DNA from: Ascoidea tarda (nom. inval.)
Taxonomy: Eukaryota; Ascomycota; Saccharomycetes; Ascoideales; Ascoideaceae
NCBI GenBank assembly: GCA_030560485.1
Contig: JAKTTS010000053.1
Span: forward strand, 1 to 49,323
Reading direction: 5' to 3'
Length of the DNA: 49,323 nucleotides
A program made the position numbers and the translations under genes. This document shows, one piece after another, positions 17,679 to 26,821 of this stretch. The notes under the pieces are model-generated. The model was not told where the DNA came from. It saw nothing but the letters and a program-made list of their open reading frames with translations, and did not search any database. Each line of letters begins with the position of its first letter. Position 1 is the stretch's first letter.

Positions 17679-18992
17679 TTATTTGTCATTTTCATAAAAT
17701 TCTATGTTCATTTCAAAATAAACACAACTTATTCTTGGGAATTCATTGTTATCATCATCAGAGGATAATTCTTGGAATTGGTTATTTAATATAGAGTTGT
17801 TAGGTAATCTGAAAATATTTTGAATAATTCTTTCAACAGATCTTGTTGATAAGGTTCTAAATTCTCCGGTGATTTCATCGTCTGTTATATTTAGTGTGTC
17901 TAAACCGTTTATTGTGTTTGAGTTAGAGTGGAAGTGTGTATTTGAGTTTGTATTTGCGTTTGTATTTGCATTTGTAATTGAATTTGAATTTGCATTTTCA
18001 TTTTCGTTTTCATTTGACGAGGTAGCAGTGGGAGTAGAAGAGGTGTTATTAAGATTGTGGACATGACTGTTTTCGTTGTTATTTATATAGTTGTTTGTAA
18101 TATTTATTGATTGGTTGTTGAAGTTATTTATTGAATTTGAATCGAATTGGAAATGGTTAATTGTTGAATTTGACTGAGATATAGTTGAGAAAGAGTTTTG
18201 AAAAATGGAAGACAGTTCGTTATTATGGTTATTAATTATGTTTTCAATGCCATTGTTGGTGTTATTTGGGATTGAGAAATCGTAAATTGAGTTATTCAAT
18301 ATACTTGGGTTATCTGAAATAATTAAATTGTTATTAGTGTTATTACTGTTATGATTGGTTGGGATATTGGAAGAAACTAGGTTGAATTCATTCAAAGTGC
18401 TATTGCTTTCTCTTTTATTGTCATTATCATCGTTTTGATCAATATCACCTATATCGTTTATATTGCGAATAAAATCAACACTATCAGTAGTATTTATGAG
18501 ATTAACATTGGGGAGAATATTGGTATCACTATTACGGGTCTGGCCATGGTTGTTGATATTAATATTAATGTTTGTATCGAGAGTGGCATTGGAGTTATTC
18601 AAGTGAATATCTCGAGCAGCAGACTTATTGTGAGAGGAAAACTTCTTGGTGAAAGAGTGAAGTAGAGAGGAGTGGAGACTGGAGAATCTCTTCTTGATCT
18701 GCTTCTTGAGCTTTTTGTTTGGAGCATGATCGTGGTTGGGGTTGTGGGAGAGAGCAGTGTCGTTGAGTTGAGGTGAGGTGGAGAAGTGGTGGAGCGAGGA
18801 AGCCAGGTTCAAGAGCTTAGACTTGAAAGAAGATATTCTTCTGGTACTGCGTTGCTTCATTTGGGGTGTGGACAAGGGAGAATAGCAGATGGATAGCTCG
18901 AGATAGCCAGATACAAGAGACAGGAGAGCAGCAGAGGCAGCAGAAGCAACAGACGAGATAAAAGAAAGAGCAAAACCTGCCAGAAAAGACAT
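17679..18992 (-). CDS. Hypothetical 437-aa protein: N-terminal hydrophobic segment, basic region, long Asn-rich tail
   Basis: I do not recognise the family. I start it at the ATG at 18990-18992; upstream in-frame sequence carries no ATG-supported domain and runs into the preceding gene. The product opens with MSFLAGFALSFISSVASAASAALLSL, an Ala/Ser-rich hydrophobic segment of about 30 residues (signal anchor, or possibly an amphipathic mitochondrial/ER targeting helix). Next comes a Ser/Lys/Arg-rich region (about 45-140, including KKLKKQIKKRFSSLHSS), about 230 residues of Asn-rich low complexity with NENENENANSNS and (Asn-Ala/Thr)n repeats, and a conserved-looking end: EITGEFRTLSTRSVERIIQN to FPRISCVYFEMNIEFYENDK. 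The last 60 residues are the part most likely to be folded and functional. It is 115 bp downstream of the 269-aa gene on the same strand. Confidence 0.5.
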   Translation of the reverse strand: MSFLAGFALSFISSVASAASAALLSLVSGYLELSICYSPLSTPQMKQRSTRRISSFKSKLLNLASSLHHFSTSPQLNDTALSHNPNHDHAPNKKLKKQIKKRFSSLHSSLLHSFTKKFSSHNKSAARDIHLNNSNATLDTNINININNHGQTRNSDTNILPNVNLINTTDSVDFIRNINDIGDIDQNDDNDNKRESNSTLNEFNLVSSNIPTNHNSNNTNNNLIISDNPSILNNSIYDFSIPNNTNNGIENIINNHNNELSSIFQNSFSTISQSNSTINHFQFDSNSINNFNNQSINITNNYINNNENSHVHNLNNTSSTPTATSSNENENENANSNSITNANTNANTNSNTHFHSNSNTINGLDTLNITDDEITGEFRTLSTRSVERIIQNIFRLPNNSILNNQFQELSSDDDNNEFPRISCVYFEMNIEFYENDK

Positions 18993-19014
18993 CGTTATCT
19001 GAAAAGAAAGGAGC

Positions 19015-19036
19015 GTCACGTGCTTGTGCTCGTGAC
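19015..19036. promoter_or_regulatory. GTCACG-N10-CGTGAC inverted repeat with embedded CACGTG
   Basis: GTCACG (19015-19020) and CGTGAC (19031-19036) are exact reverse complements; the left half continues into GTCACGTGC, an E-box at 19017-19022. The element lies only 23-44 bp upstream of the ATG of the 437-aa gene, in the 115-bp gap between two tandem minus-strand genes. Two bHLH half-sites, or a short RNA hairpin in the 5' leader, would both fit. Confidence 0.45.
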
Positions 19037-19107
19037 CCGTAAATGCAACTGCCAGAAGGGAGCATGTGTGGCAAGGTATGGCGGTGTATTGTATAGTATA
19101 TAGGCGG

Positions 19108-19682
19108 TTATTGGGCGAGTGTTTTGGGGGCGTGGAAGCGAATGGCGGTGCTAAGGCGCCTGTGGTGGTGCTTTTTACAGCGGGCAAAGTGGCTGAGACA
19201 CTTGATGTGGGGGCCAGCAGTGTGGGTGTGGCTGGTGCTACCTGTGTCCACGTGCGAGCAGCAGCAGAAGCAGTTGTTGAGGCGTCGTTCTAAGATGTGG
19301 ACGTCGTCGCTGTCCTTGTTGACCTTGAGAAACCCAGCGAGATTGTTGTTGGAGCTGTTGTAGCTGTAGCTGTAGTCGTCCACATCGTTGTTTATGAGCA
19401 AGCAGGCGTCAATTGGGGTGTTGAGCAACGATTCGGGCTTTTTGTTTGTGCTGTTGCAGGTGGTGTTGAGGCTCAACTTGTTGCCCTTCTGAGGGACGGA
19501 ATTGTGGATGTTGGTGGTTGTGCTGTAGTCGCTGTTGATAGTGTTGGTGCTGTTGAAACTGTTGAAGCTGTCGAGGCTGTCAAGACTGTTTATGCTGTTG
19601 AAACTGTAAACAGTGTTATTGCTTGTAATACTGTTGGAGCTTTTGAGGCTAATTGAATCAGAGTCACTCTCAAATTCACTAG

Positions 19683-19716
<34 letters not shown>

Positions 19717-19917
19717 TATATTTATACTGTTAATCAGAAGATGATTATTATTGTTATTGTTATTATGAATTGGTAAGGAGTGGTGTCTTGAAAGTGGTTT
19801 ATTATTTAATTGATATTTGGTTTCAAACGCAATTAAATATTTATTATTAGCAAAATTGTGGTTGTAGATATTGGGTAGAGTGTGGCATCTTTTCTTGTTT
19901 AATTGATTATCGATCAT
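19108..19917 (-). CDS. Hypothetical 269-aa protein with RxxS/TLP motifs and Cys/His-rich end
   Basis: Family not recognised. I start at the ATG at 19915-19917, giving MIDNQLNKKRCHTLP; upstream codons encode only A/T-rich hydrophobic residues. Two matching motifs, RCHTLP (10-15) and RHHSLP (44-49), fit the R-x-x-S/T-x-P pattern bound by 14-3-3 proteins when phosphorylated. Asn and Ser/Asn repeats follow (about 52-140). The C-terminal half looks conserved: SLLNTPIDACLL, an acidic-Tyr stretch, then a Cys/His-rich region (C216, C218-C220, C240, C247 and many His). It ends in HHHRRLS (RRLS is a PKA consensus at 253-256) and FHAPKTLAQ. The DNA of this C-terminal half is GC-rich compared with the AT-rich N-terminal half. 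Inference: a phospho-regulated adaptor; I cannot name a function. Confidence 0.5.
19683..19717. repeat. ATT repeat encoding poly-Asn
   Basis: About eleven ATT units on the plus strand coding for an Asn run in the 269-aa minus-strand gene. Confidence 0.8.
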
Positions 19918-20733
19918 TTTCAAAAACAAATAAATAAAACAGAATATAATATAATATAACAGAAAATGAAAACGAAAAATGAAAAATGAAAAATACAAAA
20001 TACAATAATTGGGAAACAGGAAATATAAATTGAAAACCAGACAGAGATAAGATAACCAGGGATTCGAAATTATTTATACAATTTCCTTTGCTTTTCCTTT
20101 TAGTCTTTCCTCTCTGGTCTTCATTCCCAACTTCTCGCCTTTTTCCTACTAACATCAGTGGCTTTAGTATCAAATCTAAATTTGGGTTTCTGGTAAACAA
20201 AGATTCCACTGCCAACTTTATATTCAACTCTCCAATTCTCGTTACTTCTCCAGCTCTATTCCAGCATTTAACACTCAACCATCCCATTTGTCTGTTTCAA
20301 GCTCCCATACACTTTCCACTTTCTGTCAACGTTATTCCATTACACGTCCTTATTCACTTACACCTTCCTCCCAATAACAACGCAAAACAAGCGCAGAACA
20401 AGCGCTGCAAATCTCCCTGGTGCTGGGGGTCTTCAGCAATTATGGCAGCTTTCCAGCTCTCCTCCTCCTAAAAGCAACCAAAAGAAACAACCTCTGTCAA
20501 TCTTGCTCCTACTCAGTTGCTATTTTCCTTCTCCTATCGTTCGCAAGCTCAAGCTTAAACTCTCAGCCTTCAAAAACACATCCGTGCTGCTGGTCAGTCC
20601 ATAGCTAAGGAGTCGCGTGGGAATGCGTCACAATGCGTCACATACTATCGTTATCTCTGCACATATTTCCCATCTTATTTATTATTTATTATTTACAATT
20701 CAATTCAATTCATATTTATATTTATATTTATAT
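19918..20733. other. 816-bp region upstream of the 269-aa gene
   Basis: Lies between the 269-aa gene start and the URK1 stop, both on the minus strand. The plus strand is pyrimidine-rich from about 20080 to 20350 (purine-rich on the transcribed side), as in long yeast 5' leaders, and moderately GC-rich to about 20640. A repetitive ATTTAT tract (20712-20736) overlaps the URK1 stop codon. Open frames of 75-127 codons (e.g. 20088-20471, plus) begin without a good ATG and look like chance. Confidence 0.5.
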
Positions 20734-22299
20734 TTATGTTCCAAAGTAAAAAGTGTCAATGAACCTCGTCTTGAACCACCAACTGTTGTCGTTTTCCTCT
20801 CCATACTCCCCTACTTCCTCTTCTCTTCCCTCTGCTTCAGAGCCCTCAGACTCTTCAAACTCTTTCGCAATCGACCCCATTTTGCCCACCACTAAGTAAA
20901 CTTGAGGAAACGCGTTGAAGATTCTTCGAATTCCAATTTCGCTCGACAAATATGCCACCACAATGATATCCTCCAACTCAATTCCATGGTCAATTAACAC
21001 TTGAATTGCCATGATTATACCTGCTCCACTGATAATCTGTGCATCCATTAGAAAATACTTTCTTTTCTTCTTCTTTCCATCATTTTCCTCAAATGTTTTC
21101 TGTATTTTACTTATATTCTCAAAGTGCAACTTGGGCTCTCCGGTTTTGGAATCAGATTGAATTAATAATTCCCCAATCTTAATATCTGGTATATTCTTTT
21201 TTAATGAATTAAGAAAACAATCCCCGGATCTTAAAATTTTAATACAAACAACCTCACTGCTTAATTCTAACCTATGGTTTATTATCTTTCCATCATCATC
21301 GTCATCAATTTCATACTCAATCAACTCCATAGCCTTATTAATCAACAAATTAGCTATTCTGTCAAAATAGAATATAAACTCATCTCGGCTAGTTTTCTTA
21401 TTAATCAATATACTATGAATACATAGATTTTGGTTATTTTTATCCAATTTAATCAATCTTTTCTTTTTCTCATTCACATTGCTGCTACTACTATTATTGT
21501 CAAATTTAATTCCTAAATTTCTTAAATGTTTTAAATGCTCTCTTGATTTTAAACTCAATTGTCTATCAATATGCTCTATCATCATCTTTATCGAATTGAA
21601 ATTATATTTGTTATCACTATTTCCACTTCCCATTGGTATTACTATATTCGCATTACTAATTGTAGGCTTAATGTATTGTTCACTATTCGGTTTAACAAAC
21701 CTATTCCATTGTTTAATCGCCCCTTTCAAATCTCTCCCACGATACAATATATCTCGATTCAACCTTCTCGCAAGACAAATATCCAAATCCGTATCAACAT
21801 AAACTTTTAAATTCATGATCGATAATAACTTTTCATTATACAACGCATATAACCCTTCAATTATAATCACATTTGCTCCATAAACTAATATTTTCTTATT
21901 CTCCAATCGGCTATGTTTCTCAAACGAGTATATAGGTATCTCGCTCTTCTTGCCCTCTTTCAACGATAGTATACACTCGTAGCACAAATCTAAATCTAAT
22001 GCGTCAGGTTTGTCGAAATCATACTCATTCTTAAATGCCTCTTCACTTTGCTCTTTGCTTAATGGTTTATAGAAATTATCCAACGAAATCAATATAGTCC
22101 AAGGTGTATTCAACTCCTTGATGATATTTTGTGCAATAGACGTCTTTCCTGATCCACTAAACCCTGCGATTCCAATAATATATGGCTCATTCCATGGTGG
22201 TAAGTATTTAAATTTCTCCAACCCTATACCACTCTTTTCTTTTCCATATATCTTAACATGAGATAAATTATCACTCAAATTATACACTTTATCACTCAT
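20734..22299 (-). CDS. URK1: Uridine/cytidine kinase
   Basis: Phosphorylates uridine and cytidine to UMP/CMP in pyrimidine salvage. The N-terminal kinase domain (about 35-250) has the P-loop GIAGFSGSGKTS, the nucleoside-binding LISLDNFYKPL, DFDKPDALD, IIIEGLYALY and the lid RRLNRDILYRGRD. The C-terminal half is the inactive uracil-phosphoribosyltransferase-like domain typical of fungal and animal long uridine kinases. It includes KILRSGDCFLNSLKK, a degenerate PRPP loop (FLMDAQIISGAGIIMAIQVL) and the terminal RFIDTFYFGT. The length, 521 aa, is close to the S. cerevisiae protein (about 501). An acidic insert (EESEGSEAEGREEEVGEYGEEND) precedes the last 20 residues. It diverges from PRP2, the same arrangement as in S. 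cerevisiae. Confidence 0.95.
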   Translation of the reverse strand: MSDKVYNLSDNLSHVKIYGKEKSGIGLEKFKYLPPWNEPYIIGIAGFSGSGKTSIAQNIIKELNTPWTILISLDNFYKPLSKEQSEEAFKNEYDFDKPDALDLDLCYECILSLKEGKKSEIPIYSFEKHSRLENKKILVYGANVIIIEGLYALYNEKLLSIMNLKVYVDTDLDICLARRLNRDILYRGRDLKGAIKQWNRFVKPNSEQYIKPTISNANIVIPMGSGNSDNKYNFNSIKMMIEHIDRQLSLKSREHLKHLRNLGIKFDNNSSSSNVNEKKKRLIKLDKNNQNLCIHSILINKKTSRDEFIFYFDRIANLLINKAMELIEYEIDDDDDGKIINHRLELSSEVVCIKILRSGDCFLNSLKKNIPDIKIGELLIQSDSKTGEPKLHFENISKIQKTFEENDGKKKKRKYFLMDAQIISGAGIIMAIQVLIDHGIELEDIIVVAYLSSEIGIRRIFNAFPQVYLVVGKMGSIAKEFEESEGSEAEGREEEVGEYGEENDNSWWFKTRFIDTFYFGT

Positions 22300-23267
22300 T
22301 TCTCAACCAGTGATATTGTCAATAGTATCAATACCGCTACCAATATAATTAATTATTGGATCATACCAAACCTTTATGTCTCAAGACTCTAGGCTTTTGG
22401 TTCTTGTGGTCGAGAAACGAACGAACCACCAGTGGACGCTCACTCAACAGCCATTTTCCGTCCGCAAAATTGCCTTGAATGCAGCAGCATGCATGCCGGA
22501 TAGTTCTCTTCTCAGTGACAGAATTTACTACTGGAACGAGAGTTTACACTCGAGAAAGCGCATCGAATCAAAGTGCGTTTCCGTTCCGTTACATCTCACT
22601 TTAAAATGGCATTGCAAGAGGTTTCGGAAAACGGTTTAGAAACAGGGGCACAGGCTCTTATTGTTCTGGAAAGCGATTGCATCACTATGTCCCAGTTTTT
22701 GCGTCTGGACCGAGGATAAAACTGGTTTGGGAACCATGATACCTTTAGAAATTCAATGTGAGTTTATTGTATCTAAATCTATGAAATATAGATCCATCTA
22801 TAGGATACACTGGACCACCAAATTGAACAGTTCCTAATTGAATTGATTCTTTACTTTTATAACTAATATTGCCTTAACTGGTTTTAGTAAATATCTAACA
22901 GCTGCATATTTTTGACATTGATATAGATGATAAAAATAGTCTCAGCGTTAAATAGTGTATTGCAAGTCAAATTTCCTTTGACAATATGATTGTTGGCTAT
23001 TATCAAGAACAAAAATATTGAAGCAAAACCTGTATTCATATTATTCTAATATGCATGCGAATGCAGCCAAGTTTGACAGACATTTGTCGAAAAGTCACGG
23101 GTGTCGAACCGTCTAAAATTCCTTAAAGATTTCGGACGGATAAAGCTCAAACCCAAATATTTGTAGGGTAACGAAATACGAGCTAAATTGATTGCTTGCG
23201 TCAATAATTTGAAAAGGATAATAAAACAATTGAGCAATACTCCACAATACGGCAAAACTCTTTTGTT
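22300..23267. other. Divergent promoter region URK1/PRP2
   Basis: 968 bp. About 22390-22720 is GC-richer than the flanks and contains the palindrome GCATGCATGC (22487-22496). An 87-codon ATG frame at 22376-22639 (plus) has no recognisable content and is not called. A nested inverted repeat occupies 22768-22809. The remainder to PRP2 is AT-rich. No RNA gene was recognised. Confidence 0.5.
22768..22809. repeat. Nested inverted repeats
   Basis: Outer arms TGTATC (22768-22773) and GATACA (22804-22809) enclose ATCTAT (22777-22782) pairing with ATAGAT (22788-22793). The segment TATAGAT (22787-22793) can instead pair with ATCTATA (22796-22802). The sequence can therefore form two mutually exclusive hairpins inside one outer stem. 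Confidence 0.5.
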
Positions 23268-25955
23268 ATGTCTGGTAAAGATAAGGAAAGCAATAACAAA
23301 TATATGAAAAAAAACTATAGTAATTACAACAATAATAAGGATTTTAGATTAAAGATAAAATTACAACAGGAGATAGATGTATTTAATGAGGATATCGAGC
23401 ATTATGGATGGAATAAATTATCCAAATTTGAACAGAATAATTATAATGCAAAGGTGCTTCAATTAAAATTAATTAATTCCAAATTAAATATTGACACTGA
23501 AATTAGAAACTCATCTGAATATTCATTACCTTTAGATTACTCAAATGATAAGAAAAGGAAACTTGAAGCCTTGAATTCAAAGAAATATAATGGCTATAAT
23601 CAAAAGAAATTCAAGAAACTCAATATTAATGATAATGACAGCGATAATAGCAATATAAAAAAAAAAATATATAATAATAACAATAATAATAATGGTAATG
23701 ATGATGATGATGATGATAATGAGGATATTGATGAAATCATTGATCCAAATAAAATCAATATTCCAGGAAACGAAAATTATGAATTCGTATTTAATGATAG
23801 TGAAAAAATAGAGTTTACTGAGGAAGAAAAGTTATTATTTGAGGAAGAAAATAATCAACAACAAAGAAAATTTAATGATCATGATAGAAATAGCATTTCT
23901 AATACAAATAACATAAATGGAAAAAATATTACTACCACTAATAACAGTGAATGTAAATCAATTGATGATATAAGAAAATCATTACCAGTTTATAAATTTA
24001 AAGATCAATTAATTGATCTGATTAATGAAAATCAAGTGATTATAGTAGTTGGTGAAACCGGTTCAGGTAAGACAACACAATTACCACAATATCTTTATGA
24101 GGCAGGGTATTGTAAAAACAAGAAAAAAATCATATGTACACAACCAAGAAGAGTTGCCGCAATGTCAGTAGCGAAAAGAGTAGCAGATGAAATGAATGTT
24201 AAATTAGGTGATGAAGTTGGATACTCGATCAGATTTGAAGATAAAACCAGCGACAAGACTATTATCAAGTATATGACAGATGGCATGTTATTACGGGAAT
24301 TTTTAAACGATGCCAGATTGTCATCATCATCAGTTATAATTATTGATGAAGCTCATGAAAGAACATTATCCACAGATTTGTTATTAGGATTGGTAAAAGA
24401 TATTATTAAGATTCGTAAAGATTTGAAATTAATAATATCATCAGCAACAATTAATGCTGAAAAATTTAGCAAATTTTTCAATAATGCTAAAATTTTCAAT
24501 ATACCAGGACGTAGATTTCCTGTTGATATTCATTATACATTGGAACCAGAATCGAATTATTTACATGCAGCAATGACAACAATATTTCAAATTCATATTT
24601 CACAAGGAGCTGGCGACATATTGGTTTTCTTAACTGGGCAGGATGAAATTGAGGTCATGGAAGAGAACATAAAGGAGACCTATTTGAGATTAAAAAATAA
24701 TATTAATGAGTTGATTATATGCCCAATTTATGCGAATTTACCAAGCGAATTACAACAAAAGATATTTGAACCCACACCGAAAAATAGTCGGAAAGTGATA
24801 TTGGCTACAAATATTGCAGAGACTTCTATAACAATTGATGGAATAAAATTTGTTATAGATCCAGGTTTTGTTAAGGAAAGTGTGTTTAACCCATCGACAG
24901 GAATGGAAAGCCTTATTGTTACAGGATGTTCAAGAGCATCATCGGATCAAAGAGCAGGTAGAGCAGGAAGAACAGGACCAGGGAAGTGTTTTAGATTATT
25001 CACTAAATGGTCGTTTGATAATGAATTGATGGATAATTCTATACCGGAAATACTAAGAAGCAACTTAGCGGGAGTTATATTAACGTTATTAAGTTTGGGA
25101 ATAAATGATTTAATTAATTTTGAATTTATTGATGCACCATCGAGTAAATCGTTAATTAAATCATTGAATTTGTTGTACAGTCTAGGAGCATTGAATGAAA
25201 AGGGAGAACTAAGTAAATTGGGCCGACAAATGGCAGAGTTTCCTATGAATCCAATGTTGTCAAAAGTTTTAATTACAAGTTTCAAGTACAATTGTTTGGA
25301 AGAAATACTATCGATTGTTTCAATGCTACAAGAATCTTCATCATTGTTCTATCGACCAAAGGATAAGAAAGTAGCCGCAGACCAGGCAAAAAGGAAATTC
25401 AATAAAAAGGAAGGAGATCATTTCAGTTTGTTGGAAATATGGAATGAGTGGCAAACAAACAACTATTCGTACCAATGGTGCAGAGATCACTTTATCCAGT
25501 ATCGAACATTGAGACGAGTTCGAAACGTCTGGGAGCAGCTCAGGAACTTGTGCAATAGAATCAACAGGAGAACAAAGCTCAGCAGCATAGAAAGCAAAGA
25601 AGAGCCTACCATCGTCGACAATGCCCACGAGGATCTTGTCGTCAGAATCAGCAAAACCATCGCGTCGGGGTTTTTCCCGAACGCAGTGCGGCTCGCGCGC
25701 GCGAGCGACAGCTACACCGGCATTAAGACCCACAACCAGGTGTTTGTGCATCCGAGCTCTGCGCTTTTCCGAGCCAGTCCGCCGGGACGGCTCCTTTTGT
25801 ATAACGAGCTCGTGCTAACTTCACGCAAGTATATGCGCAACTGCATTGTGATGGACGCTCTGTGGTTGCAGGAAGTTGCGCCACACTATTTCACCCCCGC
25901 CCAGCTCGGGCTGTTGGACACAAACAAAAAAATGCCCAAAGCGGCACTAAAGTAG
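23268..25955 (+). CDS. PRP2: DEAH-box spliceosomal RNA helicase Prp2
   Basis: Prp2 uses ATP to remodel the activated spliceosome before the first splicing step. Motifs in order: I GETGSGKTTQ (about residue 261), Ia TQPRRVAAMS, II DEAHERT (about 360), III SSAT (about 390), IV DILVFLTGQDEIE, V ATNIAETSITIDG, VI QRAGRAGRTGPGK (about 561). These are followed by the winged-helix, ratchet and OB-fold domains, with FYRPKDKK, QWCRDHFIQYRTLRR and the closing WLQEVAPHYF. The N-terminal 225 residues are Lys/Asn/Asp-rich and weakly conserved, as in Prp2 rather than Prp22 or Prp43. The length, 895 aa, matches S. cerevisiae Prp2 (about 876). The last ~450 bp, encoding the OB-fold end, switch from roughly 20-30% to 53-67% GC (counted by line) without any break in the protein. 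Start ATG at 23268 is the first in frame. Confidence 0.92.
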   Translation: MSGKDKESNNKYMKKNYSNYNNNKDFRLKIKLQQEIDVFNEDIEHYGWNKLSKFEQNNYNAKVLQLKLINSKLNIDTEIRNSSEYSLPLDYSNDKKRKLEALNSKKYNGYNQKKFKKLNINDNDSDNSNIKKKIYNNNNNNNGNDDDDDDNEDIDEIIDPNKINIPGNENYEFVFNDSEKIEFTEEEKLLFEEENNQQQRKFNDHDRNSISNTNNINGKNITTTNNSECKSIDDIRKSLPVYKFKDQLIDLINENQVIIVVGETGSGKTTQLPQYLYEAGYCKNKKKIICTQPRRVAAMSVAKRVADEMNVKLGDEVGYSIRFEDKTSDKTIIKYMTDGMLLREFLNDARLSSSSVIIIDEAHERTLSTDLLLGLVKDIIKIRKDLKLIISSATINAEKFSKFFNNAKIFNIPGRRFPVDIHYTLEPESNYLHAAMTTIFQIHISQGAGDILVFLTGQDEIEVMEENIKETYLRLKNNINELIICPIYANLPSELQQKIFEPTPKNSRKVILATNIAETSITIDGIKFVIDPGFVKESVFNPSTGMESLIVTGCSRASSDQRAGRAGRTGPGKCFRLFTKWSFDNELMDNSIPEILRSNLAGVILTLLSLGINDLINFEFIDAPSSKSLIKSLNLLYSLGALNEKGELSKLGRQMAEFPMNPMLSKVLITSFKYNCLEEILSIVSMLQESSSLFYRPKDKKVAADQAKRKFNKKEGDHFSLLEIWNEWQTNNYSYQWCRDHFIQYRTLRRVRNVWEQLRNLCNRINRRTKLSSIESKEEPTIVDNAHEDLVVRISKTIASGFFPNAVRLARASDSYTGIKTHNQVFVHPSSALFRASPPGRLLLYNELVLTSRKYMRNCIVMDALWLQEVAPHYFTPAQLGLLDTNKKMPKAALK
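25691..25706. repeat. 16-bp perfect GC palindrome inside PRP2
   Basis: GCTCGCGCGCGCGAGC is its own reverse complement and includes ten alternating C/G bases, a Z-DNA- or cruciform-prone sequence. It encodes Leu-Ala-Arg-Ala-Ser in a conserved part of Prp2. Such a run is out of place in DNA of this base composition. Confidence 0.8.
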
Positions 25956-26747
25956 GCGCGCAGAGGTTCTAGAACTTTGAGCACAATATTTTTTTCTTTG
26001 TGTTATTTTCTGAATGTTTTCAATTTCCAGATTTCACCACTGTTTCATTATTTTCACACAAATTACGTTTTTGGTCTATAAAACAATAGTGAACCTGAAA
26101 TTTGGTATTTTCCACAGAACTAATCAACAAAAAACAATAATCCAAATCTAAATATTGTTACTTGTTAAAAGGGCACTGAGATCTTTGCTGCTTTTCAACA
26201 TTTTCCTCTTAACAAGTTATTAATTGTGCTAATTTCAATATTGTATAGACGGAAATACTGAAATAATAATGTGCCTCTTTGTTTTATCAATGAATAATGC
26301 TAATATAATGTGAAGACTTTGATATTTTTTATGCTCACCAGCTTTAGTCTTTCCGAATTGGGAATAATGAACGGTTTTGCAATTAAATAAACGGTTTCTT
26401 CACAGCTTTAGACTTTCTAAAAATGGAAATCCGAGTTAAAAAACATATCAATTACAACCGCTCAATAAATCAGACTTCGAAATCAATAAATTTCCAAGAA
26501 TAAGTTTCACATGAAGGATTCAAATTGAGAAGAAATTTTTTTTTTTTTTTTTAAAAATAACTGCTAAGAGCACACCTATTGGGGATCTTGCATGGTGTTG
26601 TTTATTAGTCGGTATATAAAACTACTAAAACTATAAAAACTGTCCCTGTAAGGCAAGAAATTAATTAAATTGGTCTATTTCGTTTAAAATCAATTCTAAA
26701 AAAAGTTACTATTTAAGTTAAAATGTCTTTATATCGATAACCAAGAA
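25956..26747. other. Intergenic PRP2 to tRNA-Ile
   Basis: 792 bp of AT-rich sequence holding the PRP2 3' end and the tRNA upstream region. It includes a diverged direct repeat (about 26339-26364 and 26403-26428, sharing CAGCTTTAG-CTTTC, 64 bp apart) and a 17-T run at about 26536-26552. No gene is seen. Confidence 0.55.
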
Positions 26748-26821
26748 GGTCTCTTGGCCCAGTTGGTTAAGGCACCGTGCTAATAACGCGGGGATCAGCA
26801 GTTCGATCCTGCTAGAGACCA
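26748..26821 (+). tRNA. tRNA-Ile, anticodon AAT, no intron
   Basis: A 74-nt cloverleaf. Acceptor stem GGTCTCT/AGAGACC (7 bp, 26748-26754 with 26814-26820) and discriminator A at 26821. The D-arm is GCC...GGC. The anticodon stem is CCGTG/CGCGG with loop CTAATAA, anticodon AAT at 26782-26784. The T-arm is AGCAG-TTCGATC-CTGCT with the B-box GTTCGATCC. A and B boxes are intact and an oligo-T terminator (TTTTT at about 26825) follows. Wobble A34 is expected to be converted to inosine, reading ATT and ATC. It ends 96 bp before the MLH1 ATG. Confidence 0.97.

Noticed and set aside
18993-19187. N-terminal extension of the 437-aa gene by about 65 codons
   Set aside because: It lacks an ATG start, overlaps the neighbouring gene end, and the internal ATG gives a clean hydrophobic N-terminus.
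20055-20080. GGGATTCGAAAT, reverse of a tRNA B-box-like string
   Set aside because: No T-stem pairing, acceptor stem or A box on the minus strand.
20147-20158. TACTAAC followed closely by CAG, resembling an intron branch site and acceptor on the plus strand
   Set aside because: No upstream donor or plus-strand exon, and only a few bases between branch and acceptor.
20712-20736. Overlapping 11/11 matches to the S. cerevisiae origin consensus WTTTAYRTTTW (also one at 9800-9810)
   Set aside because: They arise from an ATTTAT repeat in AT-rich DNA, and the consensus is not known to hold in this yeast.
22376-22639. 87-codon ATG-initiated frame between URK1 and PRP2
   Set aside because: No recognisable motif, lies in a GC-raised promoter patch where chance open frames are longer.
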